64,000 nt of DNA, from positions 448,718 to 512,717 of the forward strand of contig NZ_JACVPQ010000001.1 in NCBI RefSeq assembly GCF_018881795.1. The letters are read 5' to 3'. Below the pieces are notes generated by a model. The model worked only from the letters and a program-made list of their open reading frames with translations. It had not been told where the DNA came from and made no database searches. The position numbers were made by a program, and so were the translations under genes. Numbering within the stretch: position 1 is the first letter of the stretch; the number at the start of each line of letters is the position of its first letter. The DNA comes from Polynucleobacter sp. MWH-Jannik1A5. Lineage in GTDB: Bacteria; Pseudomonadota; Gammaproteobacteria; Burkholderiales; Burkholderiaceae. Shown here one piece after another: positions 55,574-64,000 of the stretch.

Positions 55574-55981
55574 ATGCATTATTTAACGAACTTAGTGAGT
55601 CACTCCTTGAGCCAAACCATTGCAACTGCAGGCTTTTTGGTGGTTTTTGGAATTTTTAGCACCACTTCAGCTCTAGCTCAGAATAACAGCCAGGCACTAA
55701 GCCCATCAGAATTAAACCGCATCAACAATCAACCGCTTGCACCAACCGTTAGTCCAGCTGGCGCCCTCAATTCTCCTGAGCAACGCAAGCCCAACTTTGA
55801 GTACAGGGATACAAACGGCACCACCGTTACTGAATATAAAGATGTCAATGCCCCGACCCAAGTTGATGTCAAAACTCGCTTTACAAGCTATGAAATGGCC
55901 CCACCTACTTCAGTAATGCCTGGCCCACCAAAAGAAACGGATCTGATTAGCGTTCCAAGCATTAGCATCCCTCTTAAATAA
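55574..55981 (+). CDS. DUF2782 domain-containing protein
   Basis: A 135-residue secreted or membrane-anchored protein with an N-terminal hydrophobic signal (about 14-35, ending TSALAQ). The DUF2782 core is FEYRDTNGTTVTEYKDVNAPTQVDVKTRFTSYEMAPP. The function is unknown. It sits between polA and thrB, as in other betaproteobacteria. Confidence 0.87.
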   Translation: MHYLTNLVSHSLSQTIATAGFLVVFGIFSTTSALAQNNSQALSPSELNRINNQPLAPTVSPAGALNSPEQRKPNFEYRDTNGTTVTEYKDVNAPTQVDVKTRFTSYEMAPPTSVMPGPPKETDLISVPSISIPLK

Positions 55982-56013
55982 AAATCATTTAGCTTAGTTA
56001 ATTAATCTAGTTT

Positions 56014-56988
56014 ATGGCCGTATTTACTCCAATCGCGCTTGAGGATATTTCTCAATGGATTGATCAAGATTTCGATATTGGCCAAGCCACTGAAATACGC
56101 GGTATTCATGGCGGTATTGAGAACTCAAATTTTTTCCTAGACACCACCAAAGATGGTAAGAAGCAAGAATATGTTTTAACCATCTTTGAGAGATTGTCAG
56201 CAGAGCAGCTTCCTTTTTACTTGGAGCTCATGCGCCACCTGGCAAACAAAAACGTCCCGGTTCCTAAGCCGATTGAAAACAATCAGGGCAACATCCTCTT
56301 TGCCTTAAAAGGTAAGCCAGCAGCCATTGTTACCAAGCTTCCAGGTCTTTCCAGACTGCAACCCGAAGCCAATCATTGCGCGCTAGTAGGTGAGATGTTG
56401 GCAAAGATGCATCTTGCTGGAAAAGATTTTCCAAAGAGCCAAGAAAATCTTCGTAGTCTTGCTTGGTGGCAAAAAACCATCCCTTCAGTACTGCCCCATT
56501 TAAATACTTCTCAAAAAGAATTGATTATTCATGAGCTCAAAACTCAAGAAGAATTCTTTTCTTCAGGCGCCTATGATGGTTTGCCACAAGGCGCCAGTCA
56601 TTGCGACCTCTTTCGTGACAATGTTCTCTTTGATCCTAAGGGATCAAATGCATCTCAAGATCAATTGGGCGGCTTTTTTGATTTTTACTTTGCTGGCACT
56701 GATAAATGGTTATTTGATATTGCCGTCACCGCCAACGATTGGTGTCTTGCCGACAACAAACAAGATTTGGATCCTGCACGCTTAGATGCATTTATGAAGG
56801 CCTACCAATCTGTTCGCCCTCTGACTAAAGAAGAGCAAACGAGCTGGCCTCTCATGCTACGTGCAGCAGCATTACGCTTCTGGGTTTCTAGATTGTGGGA
56901 TTTCTATTTACCTCGCGACGCTCAAATGCTGACACCACATGATCCCATGCACTTTGAACGCATTCTTTTAAGTCGTCGATCCCTATGA
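56014..56988 (+). CDS. thrB: Homoserine kinase ThrB (aminoglycoside-phosphotransferase-like type)
   Basis: A 324-residue kinase of the phosphotransferase fold. IHGGIENSNFFLDT near residue 31 is the nucleotide-binding loop, and GASHCDLFRDNVLFD is the catalytic H-x-D-x4-N motif. FFDFYFAGTDKWLFDIAV is the metal site. It phosphorylates homoserine for threonine synthesis. It ends with a four-base overlap with the next membrane-protein gene. Confidence 0.93.
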   Translation: MAVFTPIALEDISQWIDQDFDIGQATEIRGIHGGIENSNFFLDTTKDGKKQEYVLTIFERLSAEQLPFYLELMRHLANKNVPVPKPIENNQGNILFALKGKPAAIVTKLPGLSRLQPEANHCALVGEMLAKMHLAGKDFPKSQENLRSLAWWQKTIPSVLPHLNTSQKELIIHELKTQEEFFSSGAYDGLPQGASHCDLFRDNVLFDPKGSNASQDQLGGFFDFYFAGTDKWLFDIAVTANDWCLADNKQDLDPARLDAFMKAYQSVRPLTKEEQTSWPLMLRAAALRFWVSRLWDFYLPRDAQMLTPHDPMHFERILLSRRSL

Positions 56989-57764
56989 AACTAAATTATG
57001 TAGCTCCAAAAGAAGGCTATACCTGGATTAGACAGGGTATTTGGCTTTTCAAACAGAACCCTTTGGGATTCTTAATGCTCGTATTTATGTATGTATTCGC
57101 CGCTCAGCTGGCAGTCATCATCCCAGTCATTGGTGTGTTTGCAGTGTTACTGCTGACGCCGACCTTATCAGTAGGATTCATGACAGCTTGCCGCCAAGCC
57201 ATTCAAAAAGAGCGCATTAAACCTTCGGTTTACATAGTCGCCTTAAAGTCAGGGCAAATGATTCGTAAAAGAATTTTGCAACTAGGCTTAGTGTATGCAG
57301 CCATGATTGTTTTACTGAGCTTTATCTTAAGCCTCTTAGTTGACTTTGAGCTGCTACTTCCACTGATGACTACTGATAAACCCATTACTCCAGAAGCACT
57401 CCGTCAGGTTTACTTAGTGCTCTTCTTTGGCGCGATGCTATATGTACCAGTGGCAATGCTAATGTGGTTTTCACCAGTGCTAGTTGCGTGGGAGGATATG
57501 TCAGTGCCTCAAGCCCTATTCTCAAGCGCCCTAGCGTGCTGGTCCAATAAAGCCGCATTCTTTTTGTACCTGTCGATTTGGAGCGCAATTCTGATTGCCA
57601 TCCCATTAACTATTGGCATGATCTTTGATGCCATTAATTTGGGGCAAGTAGCCTCGTACATCATTGCGCCCATCTCTATGGCGGGACTCACCATGATGCA
57701 CTGCTCTTTTTATGCGACCTGGAAAGCTTGCTTCACTGACAATGAAGTCGTGATGCCTGTTTAA
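56985..57764 (+). CDS. BPSS1780 family membrane protein
   Basis: A 259-residue membrane protein with about six hydrophobic segments. It starts NYVAPKEGYTWIRQGIWLFKQNPLGFLMLV, a motif typical of the BPSS1780 family, and ends after YATWKACF. The function is unknown. It overlaps thrB by four bases, a fixed neighbourhood in Burkholderiales. Confidence 0.85.
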   Translation: MKLNYVAPKEGYTWIRQGIWLFKQNPLGFLMLVFMYVFAAQLAVIIPVIGVFAVLLLTPTLSVGFMTACRQAIQKERIKPSVYIVALKSGQMIRKRILQLGLVYAAMIVLLSFILSLLVDFELLLPLMTTDKPITPEALRQVYLVLFFGAMLYVPVAMLMWFSPVLVAWEDMSVPQALFSSALACWSNKAAFFLYLSIWSAILIAIPLTIGMIFDAINLGQVASYIIAPISMAGLTMMHCSFYATWKACFTDNEVVMPV

Positions 57765-57773
57765 CTAAATTCT

Positions 57774-60140
57774 TTAGTCAATCGCAGCAAGCTTCGCAAT
57801 ACTCAACTGTAGCCATTTAATGCCGTGACGCTTGAAATTCACTTGCGCTCTTGCATCAGCATCAACACCTTCTAAGCCCGTAACACGCCCCTCACCAAAC
57901 TTAGTGTGGAACACATTTTGTCCGATAGTGAATGGGTAATTTCCACGCGGAGGTGAGGCTAATCTTTTCACTTCCATTGAAGCAGAGCCAACACGCTTAG
58001 CAGGTCTCTGACGTTCAGACCCAGAATCAAAGAAGTCATTGGATTCGTATTCGCGCTGACGGGTATATCCATCTTGCCAAGTAGATCCAGTTCTGGAATT
58101 GCCTCCACCCCAGCGAGCGTCTCTTGCCTTAGGGGTGAGCCACTTCAATGAATCAGAAGGAAGCTCTTCAAGGAAGCGAGAAGGCATGTTGTAGCGAACC
58201 TGCCCATGCAACATACGTGATTGGGTATGTGACAAGTACAGACGCTCTTTGGCACGGGTAATTGCCACATACATCAAGCGACGCTCTTCCTCTAAGCCAT
58301 TTTGTTCGTTTACGCTGTTCTCGTGGGGAAATAAACCCTCTTCTAGGCCGGTAATAAAGACAGAGGTGAACTCTAAGCCTTTAGCTGAATGCACAGTCAT
58401 CAGCTGGACTGCATCCTGACCTGCTTGAGCCTGGTTATCCCCAGCCTCTAATGAGGCATGGGATAGGAACGCAGCCAGTGGAGAGACCTCCACAACGCCA
58501 GGAGCATTCTCACCTGGCAACATTGCAGCAGCCGCATCTTGGCCATAGCCTTCTTCGGCAATAAATGCCGTTGCTGCATTGATCAATTCCTGCAAGTTTT
58601 CTACACGGTCTTGGCCTTCGCGCTCTGAAAGGTAGTGCTGAATCAAGCCGCTATGCTGAATCACAAATTCAACAGTTTCTGGCAGGGTATTGTGACGCGT
58701 TGCTTCACGCATGTGATCCACTAAGCGTACAAAACCACCAAGCGCTGCACCCGCCTTACCTTCTAGAGAGGAGGCTGCTAAGTACAAGGAGCATTGCTGT
58801 GCTCTGGCAGCATCTTGTAAGGCCTCAATTGAGCGCGCACCAATTCCACGGGTTGGGAAATTCACCACTCGTGAGAAAGAGGTATCGTCATTTGGATTCT
58901 CAAGCAAACGGAGATAGGCAAGCGCATGTTTAATTTCAGCACGCTCGAAGAAGCGTAAACCACCGTACACACGATACGGAATACCTGCAGAAAATAAAGC
59001 GTGCTCAATGATGCGTGACTGAGCGTTACTACGATAGAGCAAAGCTACTTCAGTACGTTTAATGCCGCTATTTACTAAAGTCTTGATCTCATCTACCAAC
59101 CAAGCAGCCTCGGCATGATCGCTAGGGGCCTCATAAATTCGGACCGGCTCGCCATGACCAGCATCGGTGCGTAGGTTTTTGCCAAGACGCTCTGAGTTAT
59201 TGGCAATTAGATGGTTTGCAGTGTCCAGAATATGGCCGTGTGATCGATAGTTCTGCTCAAGTTTCACCATTAGTGGGTGATATTGCTTTTCATAAAGACG
59301 CATGTTTTCCACATCTGCGCCGCGGAAAGCATAAATACTTTGATCATCATCACCTACAGCAAATACGGAGCTGCTGCCCATACCACTGACATTGATACGG
59401 CTAGCATCATGACCTGACAATAATTTAAGCCATGCATATTGCAAGGCATTGGTATCTTGGAACTCATCAATCAGAATATGACGGAAGCGCTCTTGGTAAT
59501 GCGTACGAATAGCTTCACTATGTTTAAGCAATTCATAACTACGTAGTAGGAGTTCAGCAAAATCAACGACGCCTTCGCGTTGACATTGCTCATCATAAGC
59601 AGCATAGAGTTGCGCCATCTTGGCTTGAAAGTCATCCCCCACCGATAAATCTTTTGCACGTTGACCGCGCTCTTTGGCATGAGCAATAAAGTATTGCAAT
59701 TGCTTTGCAGGATATTTTTCATCATCAACCTTTAGGCCCTTTAAAAGGCGCTTAATTGCCGAGAGTTGATCTTGGGTATCTAGAATCTGAAAAGTGGATG
59801 GTAAGCCTGCTTCTTTATGATGCGCCCTTAATAATCGGTTACACAGGCCATGAAAGGTGCCAATCCACATCCCGCGAGTATTAATAGGCAACATGGCGCT
59901 AAGACGCAGCAGCATCTCTTTAGCAGCCTTATTGGTAAAGGTCACCGCTAAGACGCCAATAGGGGATACCTGGCCAGTCTGTATCAACCAGGCTATACGG
60001 GTGGTGAGTACGCGGGTCTTACCGCTCCCTGCCCCAGCCAAAATCAAGGCAGATTGGGCTTGGCCATTTTCATTTACGGGCGGGAGGGTCACTGCCTCGC
60101 GCTGTTCTGGATTGAGGTTCGCGAGCAAGTCTGAGTACAT
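57774..60140 (-). CDS. uvrD: DNA helicase UvrD/PcrA-type
   Basis: A 788-residue SF1A helicase. It has the Q-motif region LNPEQREAV, Walker [18 protein letters not shown] (motif II), [13 protein letters not shown] (motif III) and the late motifs [16 protein letters not shown] and [12 protein letters not shown]. It works in mismatch and nucleotide excision repair. The C-terminal region has [14 protein letters not shown], a Tudor-like segment. It is divergent from valS with 24 bases between starts. Confidence 0.95.
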   Translation of the reverse strand: MYSDLLANLNPEQREAVTLPPVNENGQAQSALILAGAGSGKTRVLTTRIAWLIQTGQVSPIGVLAVTFTNKAAKEMLLRLSAMLPINTRGMWIGTFHGLCNRLLRAHHKEAGLPSTFQILDTQDQLSAIKRLLKGLKVDDEKYPAKQLQYFIAHAKERGQRAKDLSVGDDFQAKMAQLYAAYDEQCQREGVVDFAELLLRSYELLKHSEAIRTHYQERFRHILIDEFQDTNALQYAWLKLLSGHDASRINVSGMGSSSVFAVGDDDQSIYAFRGADVENMRLYEKQYHPLMVKLEQNYRSHGHILDTANHLIANNSERLGKNLRTDAGHGEPVRIYEAPSDHAEAAWLVDEIKTLVNSGIKRTEVALLYRSNAQSRIIEHALFSAGIPYRVYGGLRFFERAEIKHALAYLRLLENPNDDTSFSRVVNFPTRGIGARSIEALQDAARAQQCSLYLAASSLEGKAGAALGGFVRLVDHMREATRHNTLPETVEFVIQHSGLIQHYLSEREGQDRVENLQELINAATAFIAEEGYGQDAAAAMLPGENAPGVVEVSPLAAFLSHASLEAGDNQAQAGQDAVQLMTVHSAKGLEFTSVFITGLEEGLFPHENSVNEQNGLEEERRLMYVAITRAKERLYLSHTQSRMLHGQVRYNMPSRFLEELPSDSLKWLTPKARDARWGGGNSRTGSTWQDGYTRQREYESNDFFDSGSERQRPAKRVGSASMEVKRLASPPRGNYPFTIGQNVFHTKFGEGRVTGLEGVDADARAQVNFKRHGIKWLQLSIAKLAAID

Positions 60141-60164
60141 CAGCCCAATTATAATTTGCCTCTT

Positions 60165-63056
60165 ATGCCAAACGCCTCAAATACCCCTAATTCACCAGCG
60201 GCCAGCTCTGCGGACGAGCTCGCTAAATCCTATGAACCCGCCCCGATAGAGGCCTACTGGGGTCCAGAGTGGGAGCGTCGCGGTATTGCCGATGCCACGA
60301 TGGATGAGGGTAAGGGTGATTTCTCCATTCAACTCCCCCCACCAAATGTCACAGGTACCCTGCACATGGGTCATGCCTTTAACCAAACCATCATGGATGG
60401 CCTGGTGCGCCATGCTCGAATGTCTGGCAAAAATACCCTCTGGGTGCCTGGCACCGACCACGCTGGCATTGCTACTCAAATTGTTGTTGAACGCCAACTC
60501 GACGCCCAAAAAGTATCTCGTCATGATTTAGGCCGTGAGAAATTTTTAGAAAAAGTATGGGAGTGGAAAGAAACTTCTGGCAATACGATTACTAGACAAA
60601 TTCGTCGTCTCGGGGCGTCGATTGATTGGGGTAAAGAATATTTCACGATGGACAGCAAAATGTCCAAGGCAGTAGTTGAAGTATTTGTCCGCCTACACGA
60701 ACAAGGCTTGATTTATCGCGGCAAACGTTTGGTGAACTGGGATCCAGTTTTAGGCACCGCAGTTTCCGATCTGGAAGTGGTGAGCGAAGAAGAAGATGGC
60801 TCAATGTGGCATATCCGCTACCCATTGACCGACGGCTCAGGCCATCTCACTGTTGCTACCACTCGCCCTGAAACCTTGCTGGGCGACGTTGCCGTCATGG
60901 TGAACCCAGAAGACGAGCGTTATAAACACCTCATTGGCAAGTCCGTTAACCTGCCATTGTGTGATCGTGAAATTCCGATCATTGCAGATGACTATGTTGA
61001 TTTGAACTTTGGCACTGGCGTTGTAAAGGTGACTCCTGCGCATGACTTTAATGACTATGCAGTAGGTCAACGTCATCAACTACCAATGATTAACATCCTC
61101 ACATTGGATGCCAAGATTAATGAGAATGCTCCTGCTGCCTATCAAGGCATGGAACGTTTTGCAGCACGCAAACAAGTAGTTGCTGATTTGGAGTCTGCTG
61201 GCTTATTAGAAAAAGTGCAGCCGCATAAGTTGATGGTGCCACGTGGTGACCGCACCCAAACCATCATTGAGCCAATGTTGACTGACCAATGGTTTGTGGC
61301 AATGTCCAAACCAAGTCCAGACAATAAATATCAACCAGGCTCATCAATCGCTGGCGCTGCTTTAGATGCTGTAACTAAGGGCGACATCAAACTTGTGCCA
61401 GAAAATTGGATTAATACCTATACCCAGTGGTTAGCTAATATTCAAGACTGGTGTATCTCTCGTCAACTCTGGTGGGGCCATCAAATCCCCGCTTGGTATG
61501 GCGATGACGGGCAGATTTTTGTAGGACGTTCTGAGGAAGAGGCTAAGGCTAAGGCTGCAGCAGCGGGCTACACCGGCAAACTCAGCCGCGATCCCGATGT
61601 TCTGGATACCTGGTTTAGCTCTGCGCTTGTGCCATTTAGCTCTTTAGGCTGGCCCGATGAAACACCTGCTTTAAATCACTTCCTACCTTCATCTGTCCTG
61701 GTTACCGGCTTTGACATCATCTTCTTCTGGGTGGCGCGCATGGTCATGATGACCTGCCACTTCACCGGAAAGGTACCGTTCCATACCGTCTATGTTCATG
61801 GCTTGGTTCGTGATGCTGAAGGTCAGAAAATGAGTAAGTCCAAAGGCAATACTTTGGATCCAATTGATTTGATTGACGGTATTCAGATTGAAGAGTTGGT
61901 AGGCAAGAGAACTACCGGACTCATGAATCCTAAGCAAGCTGAGAGCATCAGCAAGAAGACTAAGAAAGAATTTCCGGATGGTATTCCGGCATTTGGTACA
62001 GACGCCTTACGCTTTACATTTGCTTCTTTAGCCTCGCTGGGTCGAAATATCAACTTCGATCAAAAGCGTTGCGAAGGCTATCGCAATTTCTGCAACAAAC
62101 TTTGGAATGCCACGCGCTTTGTTCTCATGAACTGCTCCGGCAATGATGAGGACAACGGTCTAGCGCCTTGTGACAACCAATGCGGCCCAGAGGGGTATCT
62201 AGATTTTTCAGCCGCCGATAAATGGATTGTTTCCCAACTCCAAAGAACTGAGGCCGATGTAGCCAAGGGCTTTGAAAACTATCGCTTTGACAATATTGCG
62301 AGCAGCATTTACCAATTCGTATGGGATGAGTACTGCGATTGGTACTTGGAACTCGCCAAGGTGCAGCTACAAACGGGTACGCCCGCTCAGCAGCGCGCTA
62401 CGCGTCGCACCCTATTGCGCGTTCTGGAAACGATCTTGCGCATGGCGCATCCATTGATCCCATTTATCACCGAGACACTTTGGCAAACCGTTGGGCCGAA
62501 GTCCGGTAAAGAATTGGCCAAGCAAGCTAAGCAGACCATTGCACTCCAGCCTTACCCCGTTTCTCAACCAGAAAAGATTGATGAGCAAAGCGAAGCTTGG
62601 GTAGCGCAGGTTAAAGCGATTGTGGATGCGTGTCGAAATCTTCGTGGCGAGATGCAAGTTCCACCAGGTCAAAAAGTGCCGCTTTGGATATATGGACCAC
62701 AAGCATTCCTAGAAAAAGCCACGCCTTATTTAACAGCGCTAGCAAAGTTAGCTGAAGTCAAAATCTACAGCGATGAATCCGCCTTAGAAAAAGACGCTCC
62801 AGGAGCGCCTATTGCGCTAGTTGGTGATATTAAGCTCTTGCTAAAGATTGAAGTAGATGTTGCCGCTGAGCGCACTCGCCTTGGCAAAGAGATTGAGCGC
62901 TTAGCCAATGAGATTAATAAAGCCAAGGGCAAACTAAGCAATGAAAGCTTTGTCGCTCGCGCACCAGCTGACGTGGTTGCTCAGGAAAAGCAACGTCTTG
63001 CTGGTTTTGAACAAAATCACGAGAAACTTGTAGCACAATTAGAGCGTCTGAAATAA
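60165..63056 (+). CDS. valS: Valyl-tRNA synthetase
   Basis: A 963-residue class I synthetase. The HIGH motif is [17 protein letters not shown], the KMSKS motif is [14 protein letters not shown], and the editing domain has [10 protein letters not shown]. The C-terminal coiled coil is [21 protein letters not shown] near the end. ATG at 60165 is preferred over a TTG three codons upstream. Confidence 0.97.
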   Translation: MPNASNTPNSPAASSADELAKSYEPAPIEAYWGPEWERRGIADATMDEGKGDFSIQLPPPNVTGTLHMGHAFNQTIMDGLVRHARMSGKNTLWVPGTDHAGIATQIVVERQLDAQKVSRHDLGREKFLEKVWEWKETSGNTITRQIRRLGASIDWGKEYFTMDSKMSKAVVEVFVRLHEQGLIYRGKRLVNWDPVLGTAVSDLEVVSEEEDGSMWHIRYPLTDGSGHLTVATTRPETLLGDVAVMVNPEDERYKHLIGKSVNLPLCDREIPIIADDYVDLNFGTGVVKVTPAHDFNDYAVGQRHQLPMINILTLDAKINENAPAAYQGMERFAARKQVVADLESAGLLEKVQPHKLMVPRGDRTQTIIEPMLTDQWFVAMSKPSPDNKYQPGSSIAGAALDAVTKGDIKLVPENWINTYTQWLANIQDWCISRQLWWGHQIPAWYGDDGQIFVGRSEEEAKAKAAAAGYTGKLSRDPDVLDTWFSSALVPFSSLGWPDETPALNHFLPSSVLVTGFDIIFFWVARMVMMTCHFTGKVPFHTVYVHGLVRDAEGQKMSKSKGNTLDPIDLIDGIQIEELVGKRTTGLMNPKQAESISKKTKKEFPDGIPAFGTDALRFTFASLASLGRNINFDQKRCEGYRNFCNKLWNATRFVLMNCSGNDEDNGLAPCDNQCGPEGYLDFSAADKWIVSQLQRTEADVAKGFENYRFDNIASSIYQFVWDEYCDWYLELAKVQLQTGTPAQQRATRRTLLRVLETILRMAHPLIPFITETLWQTVGPKSGKELAKQAKQTIALQPYPVSQPEKIDEQSEAWVAQVKAIVDACRNLRGEMQVPPGQKVPLWIYGPQAFLEKATPYLTALAKLAEVKIYSDESALEKDAPGAPIALVGDIKLLLKIEVDVAAERTRLGKEIERLANEINKAKGKLSNESFVARAPADVVAQEKQRLAGFEQNHEKLVAQLERLK

Positions 63057-63087
63057 TCAGCAGCCAAATAAAGCGATTGGAAGCCAT

Positions 63088-63972
63088 ATGCCGTTAAGCA
63101 CCAAAGCCGTCACCAAAGCAGTCTTTCCTGTTGCGGGCTTGGGTACCCGATTTTTACCAGCAACGAAAGCTAGCCCGAAAGAAATGTTGAATGTGGTGGA
63201 TAAGCCCCTCATTCAATATGCCGTGGAAGAGGCAATTGCTGCCGGCATTACTGAAATGATTTTCGTGACTGGTCGCAGCAAACGTGCCATTGAAGATCAC
63301 TTTGACAAAGCATATGAGCTCGAAGCTGAATTAGAGGCTAAAAATAAGCAGGCTCTTCTCGATATCGTTCGTAGTGTTAAGCCTAGCCACGTAGATTGCG
63401 TATATGTTCGCCAACCTGAAGCGCTTGGATTAGGTCATGCGGTTTTGTGTGCAGAGAAGTTGGTGCGTGATGAGCCATTTGCCATCATCTTGGCGGACGA
63501 CTTGTTAGATGGTCAACCTCCGGTTCTCAAGCAAATGCTAAAAGTTTTTGAAGAGCAAAATGGATCTGTAGTAGCGGTTGAAAAGATTGATCCTGCCAAG
63601 AGCAGCTCTTATGGAATCGTTTCTGGCGCCGAAGTCGCCAAAGGCATCTATCGCCTGAACGGCATTGTGGAAAAGCCACAACCAAAGGACGCGCCTTCTA
63701 ATTTGGCAGTAGTAGGACGTTATGTTCTCTCATCCGATATCTTTACTCATATTCGCAATCTCAAGCCTGGTGCAGGTGGAGAGATTCAGCTGACCGATGC
63801 GATTGCCTCTTTACTCAAAGAAGAGCCAGTATTTGCTTATGAATACGATGGCGTACGCTATGACTGCGGCAGCAAGCTGGGCTACCTCAAAGCATCTGTC
63901 GAGTTTGCCCTGCGCCACCCCGAAGTCTCTGCTGACTTTGCTGCTTACCTTAAGAGCCGTTCATTGACTTAA
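63088..63972 (+). CDS. galU: UTP--glucose-1-phosphate uridylyltransferase
   Basis: A 294-residue nucleotidyltransferase that makes UDP-glucose. The nucleotide loop is [21 protein letters not shown], followed by [16 protein letters not shown] and [15 protein letters not shown]. The catalytic region has ILADDLLDG and [15 protein letters not shown]. The length fits GalU. It follows valS after about 31 bases. Confidence 0.95.
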   Translation: MPLSTKAVTKAVFPVAGLGTRFLPATKASPKEMLNVVDKPLIQYAVEEAIAAGITEMIFVTGRSKRAIEDHFDKAYELEAELEAKNKQALLDIVRSVKPSHVDCVYVRQPEALGLGHAVLCAEKLVRDEPFAIILADDLLDGQPPVLKQMLKVFEEQNGSVVAVEKIDPAKSSSYGIVSGAEVAKGIYRLNGIVEKPQPKDAPSNLAVVGRYVLSSDIFTHIRNLKPGAGGEIQLTDAIASLLKEEPVFAYEYDGVRYDCGSKLGYLKASVEFALRHPEVSADFAAYLKSRSLT

Positions 63973-64000
63973 ATTTTTATTGGCGGAATAAAAAAGGCAG

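Overview
The window looks like a chromosomal segment of a betaproteobacterium of the Burkholderiaceae, most likely Polynucleobacter or a close relative. This is inferred from the moderate, AT-leaning base composition, very tight gene packing, the polA / DUF2782 / thrB / BPSS1780-family neighbourhood, the rpsU-yqeY-dnaG-rpoD block, and a RpoD carrying a long Lys/Pro/Ala-rich N-terminal extension. No insertion sequence, prophage, integrase, CRISPR array or rRNA operon was seen. The segment reads as core genome with a few lineage-specific genes.

Left end (1-14 kb): cytochrome maturation and microaerobic respiration. The first bases hold the start of ccoN (cbb3 oxidase subunit I) behind a well-formed FNR/ANR promoter, next to ccoS, the copper P-type ATPase ccoI and an MFS transporter. 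Then come a 2OG-Fe(II) dioxygenase, a TAXI-type substrate-binding protein and a short-chain dehydrogenase. A complete nine-gene System I haem-ligation operon follows (ccmABCDEFGHI, minus strand), with adjacent genes overlapping by one to four bases. cbb3 oxidase needs c-type haem and copper, so the ccm and cco genes serve the same respiratory branch.

14-24.5 kb: mixed small genes. These are a WrbA-like flavodoxin, a quinone reductase, DUF2452, a compact run of DUF3833 lipoprotein / chalcone-isomerase-like / DCC-family genes, a DUF2237-histone deacetylase-like pair joined by a TTGA overlap, a phasin, a SYLF lipoprotein, a secreted amidohydrolase and two outer-membrane-type proteins.

24.5-37.9 kb: peroxide defence and redox genes. 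ahpC and ahpF are separated by a strong UUCG hairpin. Two nitroreductases, a second phasin, an OsmC-YcaO fusion, a ChrR-like double cupin, a SDR, an Rrf2-family regulator, a Lon-N-domain protein, an MpaB/DUF2236 protein, folB and a secreted histidine phosphatase follow. Two small genes were found by hand: a 48-codon gene and a 57-codon Cys-rich gene.

38-48.8 kb: information processing and isoprenoids. These are a CAU-anticodon tRNA, the macromolecular-synthesis block rpoD-dnaG-yqeY-rpsU with divergent tsaD, then folE2, dxs, ispA and xseB.

48.9-64 kb: a Rieske oxygenase, a sulfurtransferase, a ZIP transporter, a dienelactone hydrolase, polA, DUF2782, thrB, a BPSS1780-family membrane protein, uvrD, valS and galU. 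No gap between annotated genes exceeds about 300 bases; the longest is the 286-base ahpC upstream region. No clearly new multi-gene system was found. The best leads are the OsmC-YcaO fusion next to a nitroreductase, the repeat-built RpoD N-terminus, the DUF3833/chalcone-isomerase-like/DCC cluster, and the two small unrecognised genes.
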